Notes under the pieces: generated by a model
Seen by the model: only the letters and a program-made list of their open reading frames with translations
What the model was told of the DNA's origin: nothing
Database searches by the model: none
Translations under genes and position numbers: made by a program
Part shown: positions 31,477 to 43,217 of the stretch, piece after piece
How positions within the stretch are numbered: the first letter of the stretch is position 1
Layout of the letters: each line of letters opens with the position of its first letter
Origin: Diplolepis rosae
Lineage: Eukaryota > Arthropoda > Insecta > Hymenoptera > Diplolepididae
NCBI GenBank assembly: GCA_030998225.1
Contig: JAPYXD010000714.1
Coordinates: 5,208,001-5,272,000 of the forward strand
Direction of reading: 5' to 3'
Length of the DNA stretch: 64,000 nt

Positions 31477-33914
31477 TGAAACATTTCGACCTTTACGAAA
31501 ATTAATTCATCAATTTTTAAACCTTTATAATTCTATTTCTGCCCGATTTGGCCGAAAGCTTCGCTCATCAAGTTGAGGTTAAATTTTAAATTAGCAATTT
31601 TTAATTACATCGATTTTCTGGATTTTTTTGGATCAGCAATTTTGCCCTATTTTGGGTCAAAATTGTCCATTTATCGTCTACGTGTGGGTCACACGAAGGG
31701 TGAAAATTTCGCGAATTTTTATTCTTTATTTGAAGAGTAAGAACGCCAAAGAAACTCACGATTTTCAGTATTTCGGAAGGAGAAAAAGTAAGACGGAGGA
31801 ATCGTCCAAACGTCGCCCGTAGTTTATAGATTTCGTACCTAGAATTCATAACAAAATTTCAATCAATATTTGCCGCGTGACTTCGCCCAGTAGCGATTTT
31901 ACAACACGTTTTAATTTTGGGAATTCCCTATGTCTGAAAATAAAGGTTTTCGACCAGTGGTTTATTTTCGTAGCATATGCTATCTTCCCAAGTTCTCTCT
32001 TTTTTTTTTGTTAAGCCAACTCCTCCCTTCAAGTTTTAATCAATTTTAATAAATACAGGCATCAGGCGTGGACAGGGCACTGTGAAATTTGTGACACAGG
32101 CCTGGCACTTTTCATCATTTGCCTCCACCCAAAGAAATACTCAAAATTTATATTTGACGAGTGCAACTTGCCAGGCTTCACTCATTAGGAAAGAAATAAA
32201 ACATAAGAAAAGGAGTTACCAACCAAGTGAAGCTCCCCGTGGGGATTCGACACTTGCGTGGCGAGGATATGGAGAGGAAATTTTTTTAAGGTGATGATAT
32301 GACATGAGAGTTCACACTACTAATGGCACGAGTTGAGCTAACCAAGTCGCGTCTATTTCATAACACCCCTAAAATTCAGAGTAATTTGGCTCCCATAAGT
32401 TTCAAAAAAAAGGAATAAATTTTAAACCACTGATCCCTAACTAAGGGGGGACAGGAATCATATATTCGACCGAGTTCTCAAGAGACAGGTACTGTGATGC
32501 TAAAATGCACAGTGCCTGTTCCGAGCCTCGATCTATTTTCACGTCAATGTTTCGCACAGGGCGATAAGTCCTCACCTTTATCAGGCTCACAACCGGACTG
32601 ATTTTCGAGGATGTGCAATCAAGCACATCGCCTCGGATTTCCACCTCTCAATTAATTTCCCCCCTTAATTAACTTGCGCGCGCCTGAATTAGCGACCGCG
32701 ATCATGTCCAATTAAATTAATAAATTAAGAGTTTTTTACACGGTCTTTTCCCCCTTTTCGCGACTGTTTTGAGGTTGGAAATCGGTATCACAAGGAAGAT
32801 AATATTCTTGTGATTATAATGATGTTTTTCAATTTCCAAAAAGTCGCATATTTTGTCCCGTGAGAGAGTTTAAAAATTGATGTGCGCACAAAAGTGAAAG
32901 CGCATCGCACGACGATAACGAGAAAGCCTTTCCCCCATCTCACCTGCCGCTGGCGCGTGTTACCTGCGTAGGCGCGTACTCCTATTGGACAGCAGAATCG
33001 GAAGGTGTGGGCTTTAAATAAAGATTAAAAAAAATAAATAAAATTCCAAAAAGAAACATCGGATGTGTCGTTTATAGATAAAGATGAGTTTTAAGCTCCA
33101 AATATACCAAAACCATTAAAATAAAACCGTATAATAATGACCAGTGGTCTGAAGTGAGCCTTTACCATGTCAAACACCCATATTAATTCATTATAATTTT
33201 AAGTTATATCAGAAACTGTATTCCCTTATGATGTTTAATATTTACAGTATTCACCATATAATAATTATTGTATTTATTTATGGTAATCATATCTGTGTGC
33301 TCATTTATTTTTATTTATTATTTGCGTCCATTAACATAACGAAATTGTGTTTCATACCATCTATTTATTTATCTGTTCGTCTGTTTATTTATTCTTTTAA
33401 TTATTTTATTATTATTTAGTACATTATTATTTTATGACGAAGTTGTCTTTTAATGCTATCCATTTATTTATATGTTCGTCTGTTTATTTATTCTTTTAGT
33501 TATTTTATTCATTTATTAATTCAAATTCTTATTCATGCAAAAGTATAAATGATCCTGTGATAAATAATAAAAAAAAAATGAAATAACTGTGTGGGACGCC
33601 CATCCATCCAGCGAACCATGCCACACGCTGCTTGATCTGAGTAATCGGTCGGGTAGCAGCAACGACAGGTTAGTGTGGCGCTCGCTGAGGATGAGAGTAA
33701 AAATGTCTGTGAAAAGTAGACAGCCTCGTTCTTGCCATACTCACTTCCGGTTTGGAAGTAAATCCCTTATTACTCGACAAATACTTAACGAGACATCGCA
33801 ATTCTTTCGTGCGAGTCTCGTGGGAACCTACTTATTCTAAAAGTAATCCTAATTTAGTGGATTGCTTCCTCTTTTCGTCGCAAAAAGGCGGATACTGAAG
33901 GCTGGGCTGTCTCA
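31477..33914 (-). repeat. 3' LTR of the gypsy element (2438 bp)
   Basis: Begins TGAAACATTT and ends GTCTCA on the plus strand, so TG...CA ends are kept on either strand. It is the downstream LTR because the genes read right to left. The small open frames inside (for example 32082-32294 and 33589-33840) recur in the other LTR with substitutions and have no domain. Confidence 0.9.
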
Positions 33915-34613
33915 ACGCCCCACCAAACGAAGTGATCCATTGCTCGCAAAGGATCAATTCGTTTCTCCGACTTATATTATAAGCATGCATTTGCTATTCT
34001 TTATATAATAATTATTAATTAATACTTAAATTCAACACCCAATAAAAGACAAAATTAATATGTATATATAAAGAAAAATGTATATTTTATTTTTGTGTTT
34101 TCCATTATCTTATTTTGTATTTTGGTGTTTATTTAATTTTAAAATAAAAATAAGAATAAAAATAGGGATATGAATGATTATTCGCTAATTTTTTTCCTAT
34201 TATTCTATTTTCATCATGCTATTATTATTTTGTTACTAATTTCGAAAATCTTACCAATTAAACAAGGATCAATAATAATTATAATTATTATAATTATTTT
34301 TATAATTATTATTATAAATGTAATAAAAAAAAACAATAAAGATGAGAGTCGATAATGATTTCCATACCCTCTTATTGTAATCCTGTGATTATTGATTAAA
34401 GCAAAAAAAAAAACGTTTTTGTGTTGTGGTGATCATAGCCAACCATCCCAACAAGCCGCCTTAAGTTTCAATATAGCCCCTATCTATAGGCTAAATATTA
34501 AAAGTAAAAAAAGTATTAATTTAAGTTCTTAGTATACGTTTAATTATAATTTTAATTATTCTAAGCTTAAACATATGCACTTACAGGCTATCCTTAAAAT
34601 ATATATACAAAAT
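33915..34613. other. 3' untranslated spacer of the gypsy element
   Basis: AT-rich DNA between pol and the 3' LTR, with no env-like frame. The polypurine candidate next to the LTR (minus strand GGTGGGGCGT, 33915-33924) is weak. Confidence 0.5.
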
Positions 34614-36095
34614 TTAAATGACGTAGTCATTTTTACCCGACATTATTGATTCGGTTTCTTCATTTTCTTCGAGGTGAGCTTCTCTCTTCTTGTAAATTTT
34701 TAAATCTTGAGAGCGAAACATCCCCCTTTCTTCCTTGGATTCGGGGTTCCATAGAATGTAAGTGCCAGGTCTAACCTGTTTTTTAATTTCGTATGGACCT
34801 TCATAACTCTGCAAGAATTTTTTGAGAAGTTTCTTTTTTGGGTCGGACTCATTAATTGCTTTCACAAGAACTGAGTCTCCTTTCTTTAATGTGATTAAAC
34901 GATGAGCTTCATTAAATTTGGAAGCTTTGTTTTTTCCTTTTCTAGAGATGTTTTCTCGAGCCAATTCTATTTTTCTTTCATAATTCATTTTGGAATTATT
35001 CGGGGGAAAGTTAAGCCAATTTTCCCAGGCTCGTTTCGGTTTTTTATTTAACTGTAGCTCGATTGGAGTGAACTCTGTGGTCTCATGGTAAGTCTCATTC
35101 ATACAACTTTCAATAACCTTAATCCAACTCCACCATGATCCATGATTCTCTCCAATGAGAGATCTAAAAAACCTAGATAATTCCCTGTGGATTCTTTCCT
35201 CTATATTGCTCTGGGGATGCCGTATCGAAGAAAACACCGGTTGTATTTGTTGTTCTTTTAAAAACTCTGACCAGACTGGAGACGTGAATTGCGTTCCGTG
35301 GTCAGTCACTATTTTAGACGGTTTTCCATGTTTCGGAAAATGGTCTTTTGTTAATTTATTTATGACGGCTTTTGTGTTAGCTCGTCTCAGCGGGTACAAA
35401 ACTACATATTTGGAAAAGGCATCAATGGTGGACAAAATGTACTTGAATCCACCTTTTGATGCTGGCAATGGCCCATAAAAATCTATGGATAAAATTTCAT
35501 TTGGTCTTTCGGGCAAATAATTTCGCATTTCAGAAAAACAAGTTTGATTTGTAACTTTGTTTCTCTGGCAAGAGTCACAACTAGCCAAGCGTCGCCTGAC
35601 TATTTTTGCCAATTTGCGGTAATAAAAAAAATCACTTAACATTTTAATGACTTTTAAGGGGCCTATGTGGGCATATATTTCATGACATTCGTCGATTATG
35701 TCATAAATTATGCCTTTAGTTAAGCATAGTCGCTTATTCTCTCCACCTACAAAATATAAGAGATCATCATGTATCTCATATTTGGTGGTTTTCTTTTCTT
35801 TTACATCTTTAATTTTCTGTACCAAAATAGGGTCCAGTTTTTGCTCTTGGGCAAAATTTTGTAGCCGATTTCGCAGATTTGATGATGGCCTTTTCGCCAG
35901 AGCGTACAAAATAATTTTGCCATCATTGTTTGCCGTTTTTGATGCATTTTCCTCTTCTGGTAGACGACTCAAAGTCTCTGCCACTAAATTGTTTTTACCG
36001 GGACAATATTCTATCGAGATATCATAATCTTGGATGGCCATCGTCCATCTGGTTAATCGTCCACTCAAAAGTTTGCATGATAATGATTTTTCCAC
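34614..36095 (-). CDS. Gypsy RNase H end and integrase
   Basis: A 493-codon frame beginning in the C-terminal part of RNase H (RLTRWTMAIQDYDISIEYCPGKNN, residues ~13-37). The integrase zinc domain follows (histidines in CHEIYAHIG and cysteines in CDSCQRNK, ~135-180). The core has all three acidic residues: LSIDFYGPLP, TDHGTQFTSP and NIEERIHRELSRF. The C-terminal part (KKGDSVLVKAINESDPKKKLLKKF, YEGPYEIKKQVRPGTYIL) is a basic SH3-like tail. It would join the cDNA to target DNA with a 4-bp stagger, consistent with the CTAC duplication. Confidence 0.9.
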   Translation of the reverse strand: MEKSLSCKLLSGRLTRWTMAIQDYDISIEYCPGKNNLVAETLSRLPEEENASKTANNDGKIILYALAKRPSSNLRNRLQNFAQEQKLDPILVQKIKDVKEKKTTKYEIHDDLLYFVGGENKRLCLTKGIIYDIIDECHEIYAHIGPLKVIKMLSDFFYYRKLAKIVRRRLASCDSCQRNKVTNQTCFSEMRNYLPERPNEILSIDFYGPLPASKGGFKYILSTIDAFSKYVVLYPLRRANTKAVINKLTKDHFPKHGKPSKIVTDHGTQFTSPVWSEFLKEQQIQPVFSSIRHPQSNIEERIHRELSRFFRSLIGENHGSWWSWIKVIESCMNETYHETTEFTPIELQLNKKPKRAWENWLNFPPNNSKMNYERKIELARENISRKGKNKASKFNEAHRLITLKKGDSVLVKAINESDPKKKLLKKFLQSYEGPYEIKKQVRPGTYILWNPESKEERGMFRSQDLKIYKKREAHLEENEETESIMSGKNDYVI

Positions 36096-36282
36096 CCATT
36101 ATATACGACCGGAATTTATGTAGGGCCCAAACTATCGCCAACAGCTCTTTTTCCGTCGTGTAATATGCCAGTTCAGCGCCCTTTAAGGTTCGGCTAGCAT
36201 AAATTATGGGGCATGGGTTTCCATCTTCATCGAGCTGGAATAAAACGGCACCCAATGCCACGTCACTGGCATCAGTTTGCAA
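36022..36282 (-). pseudogene. Gypsy RNase H, N-terminal part
   Basis: Continues in phase after the stop at ~36373. The RNase H landmarks QTDASDVALGAVL (first catalytic aspartate), IYASRTLKGAELAYYTTEKELLAIV (catalytic glutamate) and ALHKFRSYIMGG are intact. A frameshift at ~36085 moves the end of the domain (GRLTRWTMAIQDYDISIEY) into the next frame. Confidence 0.85.
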
Positions 36283-36375
36283 ATAAAAAGGTTTTTTAAT
36301 TTCTGGGTAATTTAGTAAGACAGAGCTACTGAATAATAATTTTATTTCGTTGAAGGCTCTCTCCAGGTGCTCATT

Positions 36376-37884
36376 TCATGTCCATTTTACGCCCTTTTTT
36401 AATAATTCCAGAAGTGGGACAATTTTCGCAGCATGATTTTTTGAGAATTTAGTATAGAAATTAATCAAACCCAAAAATCCACGTAATTCTTTTAAATTTC
36501 GTGGTCTTGAAAAGTTCTGGATAGTTTCAATTTTTTCGGGATCTGGTTTTATTCCAGTCGATGTCAAAATATGTCCCAGAAATTTAACTTCGGATCTGAA
36601 AAAATAGGATTTTTCCAGATTGATTGTTAGATTGTTTTCCATCAATCTATGGAAAAGTGACTCCAAATGCAGCAGATGTTGTTGTACGTTTTCCGAGGCA
36701 CAGAAAATATCGTCGATGAAAGTAAGATAAAAATTCCCTAGACCGTTTAGGACGAAATCTAGGGCTCTAACCAGTGCTGCCGTATTAGTTTTTAGCCCGA
36801 AGGGCGTTACGCAAAATTCGTAACATTTACCTTCGTGTAAAAATACCGTATATTTTTTTGATTCCTCGGCTAGTGGAATTTGCCAAAAACTACTGGTTAG
36901 ATCCATCGTTGACATGATTTTATTGCCACCACATCTTTGAAAAAGTACCTCCGTCGGCTCTGCGCATTCGTAATCGTTTATCATAATTTCGTTTAACTTC
37001 CTAGCATCTAGACATATTCTGACGCTTCCATCCTTTTTTAAACTAGTGACAAGTGGGTTTATGAATGGGCTATTTGATCTCCGTATTATCCCTAGTTCTA
37101 ATAAATTGTTTAATTCCGCTGTAACTAAATTTCTCAATCTCAGCGGGATTGGATAGGTTTTAATTATAAAAGGTTTATCATCTTTAATTTTTAATTCGTG
37201 CTCGTATATGGAAATCCGTCCAGGTTTCTTCGAAAATATGTCTTTATATTTTTTTAAAACCTCCCAGAACTTCTTCTTCTCTTCGCCGTTGAGCAGTTCA
37301 CATTTTGCCACTTTTTCACCGATTTCAACATCTGTTACGCAGTATTTTTCTTGAATTTCGTCGTATTCTTTTATATTGCCAAATTCTTCATATTTTTCTG
37401 GGTAATTAACTTCATCTGCGAAGTCCTGTGAATCAATATCTGTTAAGTTTTCGCTGGGCTCCATATTTATTTCATGGATTACCCGAATACATTTTTCTTC
37501 ATCATTAATAAATTCAATTTTAATTTCTTTATCTTCATTACGTAGAATCACATAATTTTCTTCTATATTGATCCTTCCTTTCAACTTCTTAAGTACATCA
37601 ATTCCCAGAATACAACTTTTGTTTAATTTTGGAACTATTACAAACACGCAAGAATAAGTTTCATTATTTATGTTTAAATCTGCATATAATTGTTGCTTTA
37701 AATTTATCGGTTTCACACCTGTGGCACCTACGACGCTTGTGCCGACGATTGGCAAAATTTTACAATTTTTAAGCGTATTTTTATTATTTTCAAAGAAGTT
37801 TTCCGAAATACATGTTATTTCGCTACCCGTGTCGATAAGTGCATCCGTTTTAATGCCCTCGATTTTTACAAAAATGTTTGGCAC
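36376..37884 (-). CDS. Gypsy protease and reverse transcriptase
   Basis: A 502-codon frame. Near the N-terminus (residues 16-22) is the aspartic protease box LIDTGSE, with catalytic aspartate at 18. After an acidic linker, reverse transcriptase runs from ~220. Landmarks are KDGSVRICLDARKLN, TMDLTSSFWQIPL and TPFGLKTNTAAL. The catalytic box FIDDIF at 389-394 keeps both aspartates. GHILTSTGIKPDPEKI and LKELRGFLGLINFYTKF follow. The enzyme copies element RNA into DNA. The frame ends at a TGA just after GVKWT, where the domain normally continues into RNase H, so the stop is a nonsense mutation. Confidence 0.9.
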   Translation of the reverse strand: MPNIFVKIEGIKTDALIDTGSEITCISENFFENNKNTLKNCKILPIVGTSVVGATGVKPINLKQQLYADLNINNETYSCVFVIVPKLNKSCILGIDVLKKLKGRINIEENYVILRNEDKEIKIEFINDEEKCIRVIHEINMEPSENLTDIDSQDFADEVNYPEKYEEFGNIKEYDEIQEKYCVTDVEIGEKVAKCELLNGEEKKKFWEVLKKYKDIFSKKPGRISIYEHELKIKDDKPFIIKTYPIPLRLRNLVTAELNNLLELGIIRRSNSPFINPLVTSLKKDGSVRICLDARKLNEIMINDYECAEPTEVLFQRCGGNKIMSTMDLTSSFWQIPLAEESKKYTVFLHEGKCYEFCVTPFGLKTNTAALVRALDFVLNGLGNFYLTFIDDIFCASENVQQHLLHLESLFHRLMENNLTINLEKSYFFRSEVKFLGHILTSTGIKPDPEKIETIQNFSRPRNLKELRGFLGLINFYTKFSKNHAAKIVPLLELLKKGVKWT

Positions 37885-38178
37885 TTATCGAGATTTTCGA
37901 CAATTTCACAATTTTCATTTTCTAATAAATCTTTTCTTATATCTAAATTTAGAGGTCTTTCTATAACGTTAGACCCTGGGATTGCCTCTAACATGCTTAT
38001 ATTCGACTGCCCAGGGCTATCTAGTTTCCCTGGTTATTAGTTATATCAACATTATTCGTAAGATTCGAAATTTCCGGTTCACAATTTTCTGACCTATTTG
38101 AATTTTCGTTGCTACTCCCTTGCATTACGCTTGGCGCGTTAGCAACCACCCGCACCTTTCGCATTCCCTCCTGTCCGC
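37885..38178 (-). other. Gag-pol junction with overlapping frames
   Basis: After the gag stop (38179-38181) the minus strand stays open in alternating frames. One covers ~38178-38030 and another covers ~38040-37870. The protease-reverse transcriptase frame starts at 37884, overlapping the end of the second. Expression of pol may rely on frameshifting, or small indels may have accumulated here. I cannot decide between these. Confidence 0.4.
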
Positions 38179-39849
38179 TCACGCCTTGAGATCGTCGGAT
38201 TCATAGGCGGCCGTATTCGGGGGACCAACATTTTCGCGACGGTGATAAACACCGTTTTTGACAAATCCATTGCCATTTTGCCTTGGGTCATAATTATTTT
38301 CACGCTTGTCATTATGTCTATTATCATCATGGGCCTGGTTTGTGCCCATATGGCTCGTGGGAGCATTATGGTGCCCTTCGAAACGAGCCGCATTATTACT
38401 GAAAGAAAAATTATTATTTCTACAATTCTGGCCGGCAAAACCGTGCCCATGGTTATAATTAGAATTCCTATTTTGTTGAGCAAAATTACCTGCCCCTCTA
38501 AAATTATTTCTACTTGAATTTGGGACAAAATCTCCATTCCTAAAATTATTTTGACTGGAAAATTGCGTCCTTCCATATACATATGGATAGGATCTTTGAT
38601 CTTGGCCCAAATTGCGGCCATTATTCCCAGAACTGGCGTTAGAAGGGCCTGCTTGATCGAATGCATCAAGCAATTCTATTAAATTTTCGAAAGTTTTAAC
38701 ATTTCTGATAATAATGGCCGTTCTTATGTCATCATTAAAATGCCTTGATAATTTTGATACTATCTCATTTTCAGAGGGTGGTGGGATTAGATCTTTAGCA
38801 TTGTTTATTATTTTTATGGCGTACTCAGCTCTAGACAAATTATTATTGGGAATGTACCTTCCAAATTGCAATTCAGAGCTAATCTGGAAGCACACATTCT
38901 CATTCCAAAATTTCTTTATGAACTTGTCTCTGAATGAGACAACATTCTCATCATTTTGAGAGACCAATTCCCACCATTCTCTGGCAATACCTTCCAGACA
39001 GGCGTAAATTATATAGTTAAAATCATTCGTACTTATATCGATAGCACTAATGTAACGCTCGAAATCTTTCAAAAATCGCATCGGCCTTTCACGTTTGTGC
39101 CCTGAAAATTTGGGCATAGGATATTTGTTTAACCATGGTGAGACTGCCGAAGAACTACCCTGATTTCTCTGCAATTTACTTTCTAAAACATACTGGTGGT
39201 CTTCCAGGTGTTTAATTCTCTTTTCGTGTACCATTTTCTTAGCGATCAAATCTCCACTTAAACAGTGAAGTTCCTCGGAAGTTTCACCTAGTACATTTAC
39301 TTTCGCTTCTACTTGTCTTATATTTTTTTCTTATTCTAAATTTTTATGATCGCATTCGGCCTTAAGCATTTCTTCGGTGCTATCCATTCTATCTACCATC
39401 AAACCTGCAAATTCATTAAACTTCCTAGCTGTATCGTGTTTCAATTCGGATAATTTTTTAGAATTCTTCTTGACGGTATTTATAACTTTCGCCTGATTGT
39501 TTGCTACGCTCTTAATTTTAACGCCGATAGACTTTAACTTCAATAACATTTGATCTAATTCGGCAATGTCCTCATCTGAATCTGCAAACTCATCAACGTT
39601 TAATGATGAACAAATGGATTCAGTACCCACTGATTCGCGCGACACGTTTCTTTCATTTACCGACAAATCTAATGCCTCATTTTGGCCATCAGAAACGTTA
39701 CAATTTCCGGTTACCAGCTGGGTCGTATCCCTTAATAACTCGCCCATGTTAAAGCTGTTAGCCATCATTGATTGAGATTGTTTAAATATTCTTCTACTTG
39801 CTTCGCTTGAGTTGGCCATTTTGAAATTAAATTTTGGAAGACGAAACAA
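38179..39849 (-). pseudogene. Gypsy gag with one internal stop
   Basis: A single frame runs from ATG at 39849 to 38179 (557 codons including the stops), interrupted by TAA at 39331-39333. The N-terminal third is acidic and predicted helical or coiled coil (LDQMLLKLKSIGVKIKSVANNQAKVIN). The capsid region (~39150-38650) has KYPMPKFSGHKRERPMRFLKDFERY and EGIAREWWELV, typical of gypsy gag. The C-terminal part is rich in N, G, R and H (NNFRGAGNFAQQNRNSNYNHGHGF broken into short runs) and has no classical CCHC knuckle. The protein would form the particle shell. Only the single nonsense codon prevents a full-length product. Confidence 0.85.
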
Positions 39850-40675
39850 GAATTTTAATGTTACATATATTTGTATTAAATAAATGGTAATTTACAAATT
39901 GAGTGATTTACGATCACGATACTCAAAAGAAACTAAATTAAATGTTAATTGAGTGTCCTGGTTTTGGACAATTCACTAACATAATTTATTGTAATTAAAT
40001 CATTACAAAAAAAAAATTATGAATTAAGTGAAAATAAAACTCTCATTTTAAACAAAAAACAGAATAAATTAAAATCAATTTCGGATCTAATTCAAATTGA
40101 TAAATTTATTGACCAAAAAAAAAAAAAATATTCATGACCATTTAACATTAATAATTAATTAATGGTGATCAAAAGGAAAACTCATCAATTTCAATTTTTA
40201 TTCCCTGTCAGATCTTATTTAATCTGGGATAGAGAATTTATTCCGAAATCGAAATATAATTTTAAATTGAAGTATTATTTCCTATGCTTGCTTATTTAAG
40301 GTGAGACCTATTTGTCTCCTTGTTTACTGTCCAGGGCATTCACCTTCGCGCCCACTCTACAGCAACAAGTGCTAACACACAGCGTCAAACGTCAAAGTCA
40401 GCTGAGTGACGTCAAGCTGACTTTTGACTGTTGACACTAGGATTTTGGAGGTGAATCTATTTTTCTTCACCTTTATAATATATTTTAAACTGAAATAAAA
40501 CTCATGCACAAGGTGGCAAATTATTTTAGACTCAAAACAACGACAATTTCACCAGGAATACCAGACAAAACGTCAAGATCATGCTTGAAATGACCACCCG
40601 GTATAACATGACGTATTTTATCTAAACACGAAATGATCGCATTTTCGCGAAATTTTCAAATTTAATAACCTTCGT
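39850..40675. other. 5' leader of the gypsy element
   Basis: About 830 bp between the primer site and gag, AT-rich. It has a short GC-richer patch with direct words GTCAAACGTCAAAGTCAGCTGAGTGACGTCAAG split over 40384-40420. No upstream open frame of note. Confidence 0.5.
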
Positions 40676-40693
40676 GCCCCACGTTGGGTGCCA
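40676..40693 (-). other. Primer-binding site, tRNA-Lys type
   Basis: On the minus strand the 18 bases read TGGCACCCAACGTGGGGC, two bases inside the 5' LTR. This matches the 3' end of a lysine tRNA of the type used by many retroelements, with one mismatch at position 5. Confidence 0.8.
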
Positions 40694-40695
40694 GT

Positions 40696-43213
40696 TGAAA
40701 CATTTCGACCTTTACGAAAATTAATTCATCAATTTTTAAACCTTTATAATTCTATTTCTGCCCGATTTGGCCGAAAGCTTCGCTCATCAAGTTGAGGTTA
40801 AATTTTAAATTAGCAATTTTTAATTACATCGATTTTCTGGATTTTTTTGGATCAGCAATTTTGCCCTATTTTGGGTCAAAATTGTCCATTTATCGTCTAC
40901 GTGTGGGTCACACGAAGGGTGAAAATTTCGCGAATTTTTATTCTTTATTTGAAGAGTAAGAACGCCAAAGAAACTCACGATTTTCAGTATTTCGGAAGGA
41001 GAAAAAGTAAGACGGAGGAATCGTCCAAACGTCGCCCGTAGTTTATAGATTTCGTACCTAGAATTCATAACAAAATTTCAATCAATATTTGCCGCGTGAC
41101 TTCGCCCAGTAGCGATTTTACAACACGTTTTAATTTTGGGAATTCCCTATGTCTGAAAATAAAGGTTTTTGACCAGTGGTTTATTTTCGTAGCATATGCG
41201 ATCTTCCCAAGTTCTCTCTTTTTTTTTTTTGTTAAGCCAACTCCTCCCTTCAATTTTTAATCAATTTTAATAAATACAGGTATCAGGCGTGGACAGGGCA
41301 CTGTGAAATTTGTGACACAGGCCTGGCACTTTTCATCATTTGCCTCCACCCAAAGAAATACTCAAAATTTATATTTGACGCGTGCAACTTGCCAGGCTTC
41401 ACTCATTAGGAAAGAAATAAAACATAAGAAAAGGAGTTACCAACCAAGTGAAGCTCCCCGTGGGGATTCGACACTTGCGTGGCGAGGATATGGAGAGGAA
41501 ATTTTTTTAAGGTGAAGCTCCCCGTGGGGATTCGACACCCAAATTTTCCTGGAATTGTTATTTATTTAATGAGGAATGCCACGTTCGATGTGTCCCTCGA
41601 TATGAGAGTTCACACTACTAATGGCACGAGTTGAGCTAACCAAGTCGCGTCTATTTCATAACACCCCTAAAATTCAGAGTAATTTGGCTCCCATAAGTTT
41701 CAAAAAAAAGGAATAAATTTTAAACCACTGATCCCTAACTAAGGGGGGACAGGAATCATATATTCGACCGAGTTCTCAAGAGACAGGTACTGTGATGCTA
41801 AAATGCACAGTGCCTGTTCCGAGCCTCGATCTATTTTCACGTCAATGTTTCGCACAGGGCGATAAGTCCTCACCTTTATCAGGCTCGCAACCGGACTGAT
41901 TTTCGAGGATGTGCAATCAAGCACATCGCCTCGGATTTCCACCTCTCAATTAATTTCCCCCCTTAATTAACTTGCGCGCGCCTGAATTAGCGACCGCGAT
42001 CATGTCCAATTAAATTAATAAATTAAGAGTTTTTTACACGGTCTTTTCCCCCTTTTCGCGACCGTTTTGAGGTTGGAAATCGGTATCACAAGAAAGATAA
42101 TATTCTTGTGATTATAATGATGTTTTTCAATTTCCAAAAAGTCGCATATTTTGTCCCGTGAGAGAGTTTAAAAATTGATGTGTGCACAAAAGTGAAAGCG
42201 CATCGCACGACGATAAAGAGAAAGCCTTTCCCCCATCTCACCTGCCGCTGGCGCGTGTTACCTGCGTAGGCGCGTACTCCTATTGGACAGCAGAATCGGA
42301 AGGTGTGGGCTTTAAATAAAGATTAAAAAAAAATAAATAAAATTCCAAAAAGAAACATCGGATGTGTCGTTTATAGATAAAGATGAGTTTTAAGCTCCAA
42401 ATATACCAAAACCATTAAAATGAAACCGTATAATAATGACCAGTGGTCTGAAGTGAGCCTTTACCATGTCAAACACCCATATTAATTCATTATAATTTTA
42501 AGTTATATCAGAAACTGTATTCCCTTATGATGTTTAATATTTACAGTATTCACCATATAATAATTATTGTATTAATTTATGGTAATCATATCTGTGTGCT
42601 CATTTATTTTTATTTATTATTTGCGTCCATTAACATGACGAAATTGTGTTTCATACCATCTATTTATTTATCTGTTCGTCTGTTTGTTTATTCTTTTAAT
42701 TATTTTATTATTATTTAGTACATTATTATTTTATGACGAAGTTGTCTTTTAATGCTATCCATTTATTTATCTGTTCGTCTGTTTATTTATTCTTTTAGTT
42801 ATTTTATTCATTTATTAATTCAAATTCTTATTCATGAAAAAGAATAAATGATCCTGTGATAAATAATAAAAAAAAAATGAAATAACTGTGTGGGACGCCC
42901 ATCCATCCAGCGAACCATGCCACACGCTGCTTGATCTGAGTAATCGGTCGGGTAGCAGCAACCACAGGTTAGTGTGGCGCTCGCTGAGGATACGAGCAAA
43001 AATGTCTGTGAATAGTAGACAGCCTCGTTCTTGCCATACTCACTTCCGGTTTGAAAGTAAATCCCTTATTACTCGACAAATACTTAACGAGCCATCGCAA
43101 TTCTTTCGTGCGAGTCTCGTGGGAACCTACTTATTCTAAAAGTAATCCTAATTTAGTGGATTGCTTCCTCTTTTCGTCGCAAAAAGGCGGATACTGAAGG
43201 CTGGGCCGTCTCA
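40696..43213 (-). repeat. 5' LTR of the gypsy element (2518 bp)
   Basis: Homologous to 31477-33914. It is ~80 bp longer because of extra sequence at ~41512-41599, which includes a second copy of GTGAAGCTCCCCGTGGGG (first copy at ~41447). LTRs of 2.4-2.5 kb are long for the group. Confidence 0.9.
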
Positions 43214-43217
43214 CTAC

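Larger units (their letters stand above)
31477..43213 (-). mobile_element. Nearly complete Ty3/gypsy retrotransposon
   Basis: The element is flanked by CTAC on both sides (31473-31476 and 43214-43217). It has two long LTRs, a tRNA-Lys-type primer site, gag, and pol in the order protease, reverse transcriptase, RNase H, integrase, all on the minus strand. That order identifies Ty3/gypsy. No env frame is present; 33915-34613 is noncoding. The coding part has two nonsense codons and one clear frameshift, and the gag-pol junction spans several frames. By eye the LTRs are about 98% alike apart from one ~80-bp length difference, so the insertion is among the younger events here. Confidence 0.95.

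Noticed and set aside
31601..33840. Open frames inside the gypsy LTR, repeated at 40820-43139
   Set aside because: Present in both LTRs because the LTRs are copies. They have no domain and carry substitutions like noncoding DNA.
38139..38669. 176-codon minus-strand frame overlapping gypsy gag
   Set aside because: Low-complexity isoleucine/methionine-rich shadow of the Asn/Gly-rich gag tail in another frame.
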